NCBI RefSeq assembly: GCF_049747295.1
Contig: NZ_JBMHJM010000001.1
Span: 4,898,001 to 4,962,000, forward strand
Direction: 5' to 3'
From: Afipia sp049747295
GTDB taxonomy: Bacteria; Pseudomonadota; Alphaproteobacteria; Rhizobiales; Xanthobacteraceae
DNA: 64,000 nt
Below the pieces are notes generated by a model. That model saw only the letters and a program-made list of their open reading frames with translations, did no database searches and had not been told where the DNA came from. Position numbers and translations under genes: made by a program. Shown here one piece after another: positions 7,429 through 16,020 of this stretch (positions are counted from its first letter, which is position 1; every line of letters begins with the position of its first letter).

Positions 7429-8913
7429 ATGAACGCACCTGTCAAATCTTCAAAGCTCCTCAAGGGCCACACCGGCGATTGGGAAATGGTCATCGGCCTG
7501 GAAGTCCACGCCCAGGTGACCTCGAATTCCAAACTGTTCTCCGGCGCCTCGACCGAATTCGGCGGCCAGCCGAACGATCACGTGTCTCTGGTGGACGCGG
7601 CGATGCCCGGCATGCTGCCCGTCATCAATGAGGAGTGCGTTGCGCAGGCGGTCCGCACCGGCCTCGGCCTGAAGGCGCAGATCAATCTGAAATCGACCTT
7701 CGACCGGAAGAACTATTTCTATCCGGATTTGCCGCAGGGTTATCAGATCAGCCAGTACAAGTCGCCGATCGTCGGCGAGGGCGAGGTGATCGTCGACACA
7801 GGTGACGGGGAAAGCATTTCCGTCGGCATCGAGCGGCTGCACCTCGAGCAGGATGCCGGCAAGTCGCTGCATGATCAGAACCCCACCATGTCGTTCGTCG
7901 ATTTGAACCGATCCGGTGTGGCGTTGATGGAGATCGTCTCCAAGCCGGACATGCGTTCGGCCGAACAGGCGCGGGCCTACGTCACCAAGCTGCGCTCCAT
8001 CCTCCGCTACCTTGGCACCTGCGACGGCGACATGGAGAAGGGCAACCTCCGTGCGGACGTCAACGTCTCCGTGCGCAAGCCGGGTGAACCATTCGGTACG
8101 CGTTGCGAGATCAAGAACGTCAACTCGATCCGTTTCATTGGGCAGGCCATCGAGTACGAGGCTCGAAGGCAGATCGATATTCTCGAAGACGGCGGCGTCA
8201 TCGAGCAGGAAACCCGGCTGTACGATCCCAACAAGGGAGAGACGCGGTCGATGCGCTCCAAGGAAGAGGCGCACGACTACCGTTACTTCCCCGATCCGGA
8301 TCTGCTGCCGCTCGAATTCACGAGCGCCTTTGTCGAAGAACTGAAGGCGAAGCTTCCGGAATTGCCGGATGAGAAGCGTGCACGCTTCATCGAGGAATTC
8401 GGGCTAACGCCTTATGACGCCAGCGTTCTTGTCGCCGAACGGGAGAGCGCCGACTTCTACGAAGCCGTGCTCGCCAAGCTTACCGACAAGGCGCGCGACG
8501 GAAAGCTGGCGGCGAACTGGGTGATCAATGAGTTGTTTGGCCGTCTCAACAAGGAAGGCGGCGATATCGCGACCTCGCCCGTTTCCGCGAGCCAGCTCTC
8601 GGCGATCGTCGATCTGATCGGAGAGGGAACCATCTCCGGCAAGATCGCAAAGGACTTGTTCGAGATCGTCTGGACCAAGGGCGGCGATCCGAAGTCGCTG
8701 GTCGACAGCCTCGGCATGAAGCAGGTCACCGACCTCGGCGCGATCGAAAAGGTGGTCGACGACATCATCGCGGCCAATCCCGACAAGGTTGAGCAGGCGA
8801 AGGCGAAGCCTCAACTGGTCGGCTGGTTCGTCGGTCAGGTGATGAAATCATCCGGCGGCAAGGTCAATCCGCAGGCGGTGAACGACATCCTCAAGACCAA
8901 ACTTGGTCTCTGA
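7429..8913 (+). CDS. gatB: Asp-tRNA(Asn)/Glu-tRNA(Gln) amidotransferase subunit B
   Basis: 494 residues from ATG 7429. The GatB cradle domain is seen in W-E-M-V-I-G-L-E-V-H-A-Q, the F-Y-P-D-L-P-Q-G-Y-Q-I-S-Q block and the signature D-L-N-R-S-G-V-A-L-M-E-I-V-S. The C-terminal ~150 residues form the YqeY-like helical tail that contacts tRNA. GatB binds the misacylated tRNA, phosphorylates the side chain with ATP and adds the ammonia supplied by GatA. It stands apart from gatCA, preceded by a hairpin repeat and a perfect palindrome, so it may have its own promoter or depend on read-through. Confidence 0.97.
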   Translation: MNAPVKSSKLLKGHTGDWEMVIGLEVHAQVTSNSKLFSGASTEFGGQPNDHVSLVDAAMPGMLPVINEECVAQAVRTGLGLKAQINLKSTFDRKNYFYPDLPQGYQISQYKSPIVGEGEVIVDTGDGESISVGIERLHLEQDAGKSLHDQNPTMSFVDLNRSGVALMEIVSKPDMRSAEQARAYVTKLRSILRYLGTCDGDMEKGNLRADVNVSVRKPGEPFGTRCEIKNVNSIRFIGQAIEYEARRQIDILEDGGVIEQETRLYDPNKGETRSMRSKEEAHDYRYFPDPDLLPLEFTSAFVEELKAKLPELPDEKRARFIEEFGLTPYDASVLVAERESADFYEAVLAKLTDKARDGKLAANWVINELFGRLNKEGGDIATSPVSASQLSAIVDLIGEGTISGKIAKDLFEIVWTKGGDPKSLVDSLGMKQVTDLGAIEKVVDDIIAANPDKVEQAKAKPQLVGWFVGQVMKSSGGKVNPQAVNDILKTKLGL

Positions 8914-8926
8914 ACATCACTGACAC

Positions 8927-8949
8927 CGCGCATCATGCAACGATGCGCG
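8927..8949 (+). terminator. Possible terminator hairpin after gatB
   Basis: Perfect 8-bp stem CGCGCATC / GATGCGCG with a 7-nt loop, 14 bp after the gatB stop codon. There is no T-run behind it, so intrinsic termination is uncertain. Confidence 0.35.
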
Positions 8950-9510
8950 ATGTCGTTTGCCGCGTCGACGGGCACTCTCTCGCTCTGATTTTCGTCTCGA
9001 CGATGACCGTCTTTGGACCTTGGACGCGCCTCAAAGGTCTCCGCCGCAGAGAGCCGGTGTGCGAATCGGCTTCCCCGGACTCGCCCAAAAAGGGCACCCT
9101 TGCGAGCAATCATCGCGCGAAAAGCAGTTTTTCACGAAAATATTTTCGTTGCCAAAAAACGCGACTCAGAGTTCGCGCGAGGTACTTTTTGTCTGTTGAA
9201 ACGTTTTGCATTTGCATTCGATCGCGCTCGCATCGTTTGCATCGCGATGAAAGAAACCGCTGGGGCACAGTCACTTCTTTGATGTTGGATGCGTCGTCGT
9301 ATTTGCAATTCAAGTGAGATGCTTGTTGTCTTGCATGCGCGTCGAAGAGTTCGCACGACGTGCTTGCGTTGGGAGTTGTGCCTCGGGCGTAAACGTTTCC
9401 TTAAGCGGGACGCTGTTTTTTTGATCGCGTTGGTGTAATCCGATTGAAGTGCATTTCGATTCCCGAGTGCACACAGCGATTAAGCCATCTCACTCATTTA
9501 GGAGGGCAAC
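8950..9510 (+). other. Non-coding stretch, possible long leader of the histone-like gene
   Basis: About 560 bp with no convincing gene: the short open frames show neither a ribosome-binding site nor a recognisable product. It is less GC-rich than its surroundings, especially 9130-9330, with repeated TTTGCAT/GCATTTG words near 9207-9245. It may carry the promoter and a long 5' leader of the small lysine-rich gene at 9511. Confidence 0.4.
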
Positions 9511-9615
9511 ATGGCCAAGAAAGCGAAGAAGGCGAAGAAGACCGTAAAGAAGGCAAAGTCGGCAGTGAAGAAGACTGCCAAGAAGACCCGCAAGGTCGCC
9601 AAGAAGAAGAAGTAA
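9511..9615 (+). CDS. Small lysine/alanine-rich histone H1-like protein
   Basis: 34 residues, roughly half of them Lys, built from K-K-A-K-K-A-K-K and K-K-T-A-K-K-T-R-style units. It is preceded by a strong ribosome-binding site (AGGAGGG at 9501-9507) with correct spacing, which supports this start and this frame; the overlapping longer frame from 9444 has no such site. The composition resembles the C-terminal tail of eukaryotic H1 and bacterial H1-like proteins (chlamydial Hc1/Hc2, Bordetella BpH). Such proteins bind DNA or RNA non-specifically and compact the nucleoid; here that is inference from composition. It stands alone, with a long untranslated region before it. Confidence 0.75.
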   Translation: MAKKAKKAKKTVKKAKSAVKKTAKKTRKVAKKKK

Positions 9616-10430
9616 GGCTTCGCCTTATGGAATAAGTCGGCAGGTTGATGCCGGCGACGTCACAAGAGCCGCCGAGCTTGTTCGTCCATAAGGACGAAAC
9701 TTAAAGCGGTGGTTCTGGTCGACGAAAGAGGGTGTCGGCGAGACATCCGGCGAGACGGTCTGATCAGGGTACGGAGGGGGCATGACCTTCTCAACGGACG
9801 GATCAGGCAGAGGAGCTCAAGCGGCTCTTCGTTTGTTGCGGGTTCTCCGCATTTTCGTTGGCAGGGTGCTTCGGCAACCTGCATGACGAAATCTCGACCC
9901 GGGTGTGTTCACCGACGCCCTCGTCTTATGAGTGGCAGCACCTACGAAGTGCAGTTCCTGTGAGGCGCGGTTCCTCAAGAGCTCCTCTGGCCCGTCGGGC
10001 CAACCTCTCAACTCATACTTCCCATTAGGCTCATCTCTGCGGACGTCACGCGACGTCGTGGTCTGGCTGCCGGCATGAAGCCTGGCCAGCTTCCGCAATT
10101 TGGCGAGCTCCGCCGATGGTTATCGGTTCGCCAACCGTCACGGTGAATCGATGTTTACGGCTTTCAAGAAACCCCTGAAAAACGGGCGTTTCTGCGATTC
10201 CTCGGCGCAGGGCCGGTTCCCGCGTTCAGATTCCGTTCATCGCGATACTTAAACTGCTCTTCAAATTTTACGGGCCATATTTGCCTCAACAAGCCGGCAA
10301 ACGGCGAGGGGCTTTCGCGGCGACGGACAACCGGACAACGCGAAAGAAATGTCAAACGGACTAAGGACAGGGGCCGCGCTCGCTGCGGCTGATCTTAACA
10401 GCCGCACGCGGCGGGACACGGAGAGGCAGG
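9616..10430. other. 815-bp gene-poor stretch
   Basis: No open frame here has a plausible ribosome-binding site, codon bias and recognisable product together. Small dyads are present, for example GGACGTCACGCGACGTCG near 10040. It may contain the promoter of the Sel1-like gene; otherwise I see nothing specific in it. Confidence 0.4.
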
Positions 10431-10697
10431 ATGTTTCAGGGAACGATCAATGTCGGCACAGCGATGCCGGTGGAAGTTGATGCAAATGGCGATGCGCTGT
10501 TTGATCTCGGCATGCTCTATTCGAGCGGTCGCGGTGGTGAGGTCGATCTGATCGCCGCCCACAAGTGGTTCAACCTTGCAGCGCTCAAGGGACGCACGGA
10601 CGCCATCCCGCTGCGCCGTGAGGTCGCCGAGTTGATGTCAGACGCCGACATCGCAATCGCTCAGCGCGAAGCGCGGGCCTGGATGACGGCGCACTGA
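10431..10697 (+). CDS. Sel1-like repeat (SLR) small protein
   Basis: 88 residues from ATG 10431, preceded by GGAGAGG at 10419-10425. The central segment has the Sel1/TPR-like repeat pattern: A-L-F-D-L-G-x-L-Y-x-x-G-R-G-G-E-V-D-L-x-x-A-x-K-W-F-N-L-A-A-L-K-G as a helix-turn-helix unit, followed by a basic/acidic helix ending R-E-A-R-A-W. There is no signal peptide. Sel1 proteins act as protein-interaction adaptors; the partner is unknown. It stands alone between two non-coding stretches. Confidence 0.75.
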   Translation: MFQGTINVGTAMPVEVDANGDALFDLGMLYSSGRGGEVDLIAAHKWFNLAALKGRTDAIPLRREVAELMSDADIAIAQREARAWMTAH

Positions 10698-11220
10698 ACG
10701 GACGGACGTCGCAGAGCAGTTCGCCCGGTGAGAGGTCGTCGGATCGCGGGGATGCCTCGGGGGCATCTCAGCACGTTGAGACCGCGTGCACCGCTTCGCT
10801 CTGCGGAGCACCGATCTCACAGGGCTCATCAGCAGGCGCGAGCCTCAAGCGCATCACAGGCCATCCGGCGGGTTTCTCTGTGGCCCAAGAAGCGACTCCA
10901 CGATGAACCTCCTGCCGCTTGACGCGATCATCCGTCGTCCATGCCGCCACGAAGAAGCGGCGATCTGATGACGCAACGATCGTCTTCGAACTTGTCGGGG
11001 GCGTCATCGCGACGCGTGTCGTTCTCGCTGAAGATCACATTGCGCAACCAGGGCTTGATCTGTCCGACGTGCCGGCAGGCACAAATCGTGCGAACATTCG
11101 CGTTCCGCCCGTCATGCTGGTGCCGATACCGGAGCGGGCGATCACCTTAAACAAGTTTGTGTTCGATGGTGACCTTCAGGCTTGCAGCGCCGGGCAGGGT
11201 GAGGCATACGGGACGTCGCA
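10698..11220. other. Gene-poor stretch before tRNA-Ser
   Basis: About 520 bp. A frame of 107 codons (10919-11242) begins at TTG, lacks a ribosome-binding site and runs into the tRNA, so it is not called. Promoter sequences for the tRNA must lie at its right end but no clear -35/-10 pair stands out. Confidence 0.4.
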
Positions 11221-11312
11221 GGAGACGTGGCCGAGCGGCTGAAGGCACTCGTTTGCTAAATGAGCATACCTTGAAAAGGGTATCGAGGGTTCGAATCCCT
11301 CCGTCTCCGCCA
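11221..11312 (+). tRNA. tRNA-Ser (anticodon GCU)
   Basis: Acceptor stem GGAGACG pairs with CGTCTCC at 11302-11308, followed by G and an encoded CCA. The D arm (GGCCGAGCGGCTGAAGGC), an anticodon stem CTCGT/ATGAG with loop TTGCTAA (anticodon GCT at 11255-11257), a long class II variable arm (ATACCTTGAAAAGGGTAT) and the T arm (GAGGGTTCGAATCCCTC) are all present. It reads AGU/AGC codons. Confidence 0.97.
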
Positions 11313-11387
11313 CTTTTGCTAAACTTTTGAAAATATTAGATTATTTTCCTGGAGCCATGTTGGCCTCCTCATTCGCGGCAGCTGCAT

Positions 11388-13781
11388 TTGTCGGCTCAGG
11401 AGAAATTCAGGCAGGGGCTCACCGCCCACCAACAGGGGCGCCTTCGCGAGGCAGAGGCCCTGTACAAGCAGGTCCTCAAATCCGAGCCGAACCACTTTGA
11501 TGCTTTGCACCTGGCCGGCGTGATTGCGCTGCAGACCGATCGTGCCGAACGCGGCATCGAACTGATCCAAAAAGCGCTCGCGCTTGATCCGGCCGCGGTC
11601 TCTGCGATCGGGAATCTCGGAGCGGGTTTCTATAGTCTGGACCGTTTTGAAGATGCGCTCGCCTGCTTCGACAAGGTGATTGCGTTGAGGCCGCGGGATG
11701 CCGGGGCCCACTGCAATCGTGGGAACGCGCTCAACGGCCTCAAACGTTTTGGTGACGCGCTCGACGCCTACGACAAGGCACTCACCATCGAACCCCGATT
11801 GACGGAGGCGCATGTCAGCCGCGGCAACGTTTTGTTCGATCTGGAGCGCTTCGCTGATGCGGTGGTTGCTTACGATGCAGCGATCAGGCTTGAGAACAGG
11901 GCCGTTGATGCCCTCAGCAATCGTGGCAACGCGCTGGCGCGTCTGGATCGATACGAAGAGGCCCTGGCGAGCTACGACAAGGCAATTGCGGTCGCGCCGG
12001 GCTACCCCGACGCCCATTACAACAGGGCGAAAACACTCCGGCACCTCAGCCGTCTTGAAGACGCTCTAGCTAGTTATGACAAGGCCATCGCCGCCAAGCC
12101 CGACTTTCGCGCGGCGCACATCAATCGGGGCGGTTTGCTGAACGACCTCGGACGCTTTCGTGAGGCGGTCGCGAGCTATGACACGGTTATTCACCTGAAT
12201 GCGCGCGATGCTGAGGCGTATCTCGAGCGCGGCAAGACGCTGAGCCGGGCAGGTCTTCAGGACGATGCCGTTACAAGCTTCGATCGCGCTGTTAAACTCG
12301 ATCCAAGGAATGTGGACGCGCTTGTCAGCCGGGGCAGCGTACTCGTCGGGTTGAAGCGTTTCGACGAGGCGGATGAAAGTTATTCGGCGGCGCTTGCCAT
12401 CGATCCCGACTACGATTTTCTATTTGGGAACTGGCTGAGCACCAAGCTCTATACGTGTGATTGGACCGATTGGGACGCACGGGTCGCGGAACTCGAAAGC
12501 AGGCTGAAGGACGGTCGCAAGGCGTCGGCCCCCTTTAACTTGTTCGCACTGCTCGATGATCCGGATCTGCAAGGACGCGCGGCGGAGGCTTTCACGGCTG
12601 CCAGGGTTACGCGGAATTACGCTACGCCTGCCATCTCAAAGCTTCCGCGCCACGACGTGCTCCGCATCGGATACTTTTCCGCCGATTTCCGGATCCATCC
12701 GGTAGCGCTGTTGTGCGCGGAGCTGTTCGAGCGGCATACCCGCTCGCGATTTCAGGTCACGGCCTTTTCGTTCGGACCTGACACGCAAGACCCTATGAGA
12801 AAGCGGCTTGAAGCTGCCTTCGACAAATTTCTCGACGTTCGTGACAAGAGCGACGTTGCCATCGCCTCGCTTGCACGTGAGCTCGAAATCGACATCGCGA
12901 TTGATCTGATGGGCATGACCCAAAGCAGCCGGCCCGGCATTTTCGCTGCCCGTGCTGCGCCGATTCAGATCAACTACCTTGGATATCCCGGCACGCTTGG
13001 ATCGGATGACATCGATTATCTGATCGCGGACCGCGTGACGATTCCTGCGGCGCATCGTGCTTACTATCGGGAGAAGATCGTCGCGTTGCCAGGATCGTTC
13101 ATGCCGCAGGATACGCAGCGCACGATCGCCGACAAACTGTTTTCGCGCTCGGAATTGGGATTGCCGGAAACGGGCGTCGTTTTCTGCTGCTTTAACGCGA
13201 GCTACAAATTCAATCCGCGCGTGTTTGATTGCTGGATGACGATCCTGAAGACTACGCCCGGCAGCGTGCTTTGGCTGGCCGATGGTAACTCGATGGCGAC
13301 GGCCAATCTCAGGAAAGAAGCCGCCGCACGTGACGTCGATCCGTCGCGCTTGATATTCGCTGGCAGAACGGAAACCCTCGATGAACATTTGGCGCGGTAC
13401 CGCGCTGCGGACTTGTTCCTCGATACGTGGCCTTATAATGCCCATGCCACCGCGAGTGATGCCTTGTGGGCCGGGCTTCCGGTGCTGACGCGTGCAGGAG
13501 AGGCATTTCCATCTTGTGTCGGCGCGAGCCTCGTCAACGCTGTTGGCCTCGACGAACTCATCACGACAACGAATGATGCGTACATCGCCGCTGCAACCGA
13601 ATTGGCTGCACAACCGGACGAGCTTGCTGCGATGAGGCACAAGCTTTCTGTCAATCGGATATCGGGACAGCTCTTCGATATGTCGTCCTACGTGAAACAT
13701 ATCGAGGCGGCCTATCGCGCGATGTACGATCGATATCTGTCCGGTGCCGGACCGGAACACATCCAGATCGAACCTTTGTAG
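11388..13781 (+). CDS. TPR protein with C-terminal O-GlcNAc transferase-like (SPINDLY/GT41) domain
   Basis: 797 residues. The first ~330 are about nine or ten TPR units of 34 residues (recurrent A-L-A-S-Y-D-K-A-I and N-R-G-N-A-L). From about residue 420 the GT41 domain follows: a D-F-R-I-H-P-V-A motif equivalent to the OGT H-P-V, G-Y-P-G-T-x-G, C-F-N-A-S-Y-K-F-N-P, and L-F-L-D-T-W-P-Y-N-A-H-A-T-A-S-D-A-L-W-A-G-L-P-V-L-T, which matches the UDP-GlcNAc-binding region. No signal peptide. The family transfers a sugar to Ser/Thr or, in some bacteria, Asn; the target here is unknown. The start is TTG with a poor ribosome-binding site. It lies 75 bp after tRNA-Ser, a common insertion point, though no integrase is near. 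Confidence 0.88.
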   Translation: MSAQEKFRQGLTAHQQGRLREAEALYKQVLKSEPNHFDALHLAGVIALQTDRAERGIELIQKALALDPAAVSAIGNLGAGFYSLDRFEDALACFDKVIALRPRDAGAHCNRGNALNGLKRFGDALDAYDKALTIEPRLTEAHVSRGNVLFDLERFADAVVAYDAAIRLENRAVDALSNRGNALARLDRYEEALASYDKAIAVAPGYPDAHYNRAKTLRHLSRLEDALASYDKAIAAKPDFRAAHINRGGLLNDLGRFREAVASYDTVIHLNARDAEAYLERGKTLSRAGLQDDAVTSFDRAVKLDPRNVDALVSRGSVLVGLKRFDEADESYSAALAIDPDYDFLFGNWLSTKLYTCDWTDWDARVAELESRLKDGRKASAPFNLFALLDDPDLQGRAAEAFTAARVTRNYATPAISKLPRHDVLRIGYFSADFRIHPVALLCAELFERHTRSRFQVTAFSFGPDTQDPMRKRLEAAFDKFLDVRDKSDVAIASLARELEIDIAIDLMGMTQSSRPGIFAARAAPIQINYLGYPGTLGSDDIDYLIADRVTIPAAHRAYYREKIVALPGSFMPQDTQRTIADKLFSRSELGLPETGVVFCCFNASYKFNPRVFDCWMTILKTTPGSVLWLADGNSMATANLRKEAAARDVDPSRLIFAGRTETLDEHLARYRAADLFLDTWPYNAHATASDALWAGLPVLTRAGEAFPSCVGASLVNAVGLDELITTTNDAYIAAATELAAQPDELAAMRHKLSVNRISGQLFDMSSYVKHIEAAYRAMYDRYLSGAGPEHIQIEPL

Positions 13782-14312
13782 GCTCGTAGTTTCCGCACGC
13801 GTTGACAGCGCCCAATCATTAAGTCGCGATGATCTCAAATTGCACGCCGCTCTTCTTGACTGGGCCGTGAGTCAACGACTCTGACGCGTTTGATTCGCAG
13901 CACTTTCCCTCTAAGTGGCTGCTGCTTGCCTCAGTCTTTCCTCGGATACCTCCGCCGGCAGTGTTATGCGTCCTTGGAATACTTGTTTTATTTCAGGTGT
14001 TTACGAGAGGGCTGAGTGTGTCATCGCGTGTTCTTTGTGCAACACGTCTCCAAAAACGGCTGGAACGGCTCCGTTTCATGGCGCTCCTTTGTTGCGCGTT
14101 TATGAACCTTGAGTAATGGTCGACACAGCGACGTAGGGGGGCATCCCGAGGTCGTCCCGTTAGGTGGTTTCGCTTTAGTCGCTCGCGTTCATGCGGGAGC
14201 GTTGAGGGCGTGCGGCCACCAAGCGGCTAGCGGAGATTTGGAAGAACCACGCGGCGGGCGGCATCCGCGGCGTGGGGAAGTGCCAAGTCTCTCAAACAAA
14301 CTTGGAGGTTTT
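13782..14312. other. Non-coding stretch upstream of the porin gene
   Basis: About 530 bp without a convincing gene. A 65-codon frame at 13915 lacks support. The length suits a porin promoter with a long leader, which is often a target of small RNAs, but no specific site is recognisable. Confidence 0.35.
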
Positions 14313-15875
14313 ATGAGCAAGATGAAGACCCTTATCCTGGGGTCTGCAGCGGGTATTGCTGCGATCACCGGGGCACAGGCAGCTGATCTTCCAGTCAAGG
14401 CGAAAGCCGTTGAATACGTGAAGATTTGCTCCCTTTATGGCGCCGGCTTCTACTATATCCCCGGCACCGACACCTGTATCAAATTCGGCGGCTACATCCA
14501 GGCCGACGCTAACTTCCTCGCCGGCAACTACAACAAGCCGGGCTGGGATCACGGCGGCGCTCCTGGTCAGTCCAATGCGACGGCGTACTCGAACGCCCTC
14601 GACACCGGCAGCCGGGACATGGATTACTTCACGACCCGCTCGCGCGCTCAGCTGAACATCGACACCCGCACCGCCACTGAATATGGCGTTGTACGTACTT
14701 ACTGGTCGAGCAACTTCGAAAACTCGACGGGCTCCACTCCGTCGTCAGGCAACATCACTCTTGATTTTGCGTTCGTCCAGTTTGCAGGCTTCACCTTCGG
14801 TAAGGCGATCTCGGGCTTCCAGACGCCATGGGGTGCTTACGGTGGCAACCAGAACACCTCGTACACGATCGGCGGTTACGACAACGCGACGGGCATTACC
14901 CAGGCTGCCTACACCTGGCAGTTCGGCAATGGCGTGTCGGCGCAGATCGGTGTTGAAGACAACCGCGTGATCAACCGTGCTCCGTTGTTCAACTCGGGCC
15001 TTGCGATCACAGGTCTTGGCACCTTCTTCCAGGGTGCTCAGGGCGGCTCGGCATTGACGAGTCTCGGCGCAACCGGCGGCAACGTCGCTCCGGATATCGT
15101 CGGTAACATCCGTGTCGATCAGGCTGCGTTCACCTTCCAGTTCTCGGCTGCGGCACACAATCTTCATGCGTCCTACTATGCCAACCCGAACGGGACGACC
15201 GGCATCGAAACCAACGGCCATCCAGGTGACGAATGGGGCTTCGCAGTGTCGGGCGGCCTTCAGTTGAAGAACCTGATAACCGGCCCCGGCGACAAACTGT
15301 CGATCGATGCCACCTACACCGACGGTGCGCCTAAGTACGTTATCAGCGGCGTGACCGGCAACGGCTTCGACCACTTCAGCGGCGGCGATAACGGCTTCTA
15401 CAACAGCCTCGCTTTCGCTGGCTTGTTCGACGGCGTGTTCGGCACTGGTACCAGCATCGAGAAGACCAAGGTGTGGGGCTTCCGCGGTGCGTTCGTGCAC
15501 AACTGGACTCCGAATTGGGAAACCAGCGTGTTCGGCAGCTACACCAATGTCGACTACAACGGTGCGTCTTCGCTTTTGATCTGCAACCGTCTGGGAATCA
15601 CTGCAGCTGCTGCCGGCGCGACGCCTACCGCCGGATTCTCCTGCAACCCGGACTTCAACATCTGGCAGGTCGGATCGCGTACAGCCTGGACCCCGGTCCG
15701 GAACCTGACGTTCTCCGGCGAAGTGATGTACACGGTGCTCGATCAGTCGAACACCGGTGGCATCAATCTGACCAGCACTCCGGGTATCCCGAACACGTTC
15801 AAGCCACCGGGTGCTTACGAGTTCAAGGATCAGGGCATCTGGTCCGGCAACGTCCGCGTTCGCCGCACCTTCTGA
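14313..15875 (+). CDS. Outer-membrane porin, rhizobial Porin_2 / Omp2-like family
   Basis: 520 residues from ATG 14313, preceded by TTGGAGGTTTT. An upstream in-frame extension to 14109 is untranslated leader rather than coding. A signal peptide (SKMKTLILGSAAGIAAITG then A-Q-A) is followed by mature A-D-L-P-V-K-A-K and the family hallmark C-S-L-Y-G-A-G-F-Y-Y-I-P-G-T-D-T-C-I-K-F-G-G-Y, whose two Cys can form a disulphide. The rest alternates Gly/aromatic strands for a 16-strand barrel and ends in V-R-R-T-F, with the terminal Phe needed for barrel assembly. It forms a general diffusion pore for small hydrophilic solutes. It is a single-gene unit with a clear terminator. Confidence 0.95.
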   Translation: MSKMKTLILGSAAGIAAITGAQAADLPVKAKAVEYVKICSLYGAGFYYIPGTDTCIKFGGYIQADANFLAGNYNKPGWDHGGAPGQSNATAYSNALDTGSRDMDYFTTRSRAQLNIDTRTATEYGVVRTYWSSNFENSTGSTPSSGNITLDFAFVQFAGFTFGKAISGFQTPWGAYGGNQNTSYTIGGYDNATGITQAAYTWQFGNGVSAQIGVEDNRVINRAPLFNSGLAITGLGTFFQGAQGGSALTSLGATGGNVAPDIVGNIRVDQAAFTFQFSAAAHNLHASYYANPNGTTGIETNGHPGDEWGFAVSGGLQLKNLITGPGDKLSIDATYTDGAPKYVISGVTGNGFDHFSGGDNGFYNSLAFAGLFDGVFGTGTSIEKTKVWGFRGAFVHNWTPNWETSVFGSYTNVDYNGASSLLICNRLGITAAAAGATPTAGFSCNPDFNIWQVGSRTAWTPVRNLTFSGEVMYTVLDQSNTGGINLTSTPGIPNTFKPPGAYEFKDQGIWSGNVRVRRTF

Positions 15876-15917
15876 TCGTGATCGCCTAAGGGCGGTGACA
15901 ATCTGAATTGCTCACGG

Positions 15918-15950
15918 CCCTCGGCGGGAAACCGCCGGGGGTTTTCTTTG
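15918..15950 (+). terminator. Rho-independent terminator of the porin gene
   Basis: Stem CCCTCGGCGG / CCGCCGGGGG (one G-U pair), GAAA loop, followed by TTTTCTTTG. It is 43 bp after the porin stop codon. Confidence 0.85.
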
Positions 15951-16020
15951 TCTGATATAGATTGTGCGCCGTTGTTGCTCCGCATGCGGCTGAAGTCATG
16001 CGGGGCGCAAAGAAGTACGC

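Noticed and set aside
9444..9635. 63-residue protein covering the histone-like gene in another frame
   Set aside because: It lacks a ribosome-binding site. The ATG at 9511 follows AGGAGGG and gives the lysine-rich product.
9817..10098. 93-residue minus-strand protein
   Set aside because: It contains a plausible-looking segment but no start signal, signal peptide or family match; coding cannot be supported.
10919..11242. 107-residue protein
   Set aside because: It has a TTG start without a ribosome-binding site, overlaps the tRNA and has no recognisable motif.
11221..13781. Integrative element at tRNA-Ser
   Set aside because: No integrase, phage or plasmid gene was seen, and no duplicate of the tRNA 3' end was noticed downstream. 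Insertion remains possible but is unsupported.
12636..13838. 400-codon frame antisense to the TPR/GT41 gene
   Set aside because: It is a shadow frame of high-GC coding sequence and has no recognisable product.
13915..14112. 65-residue protein before the porin gene
   Set aside because: It has no ribosome-binding site or family resemblance and lies in the probable porin leader.
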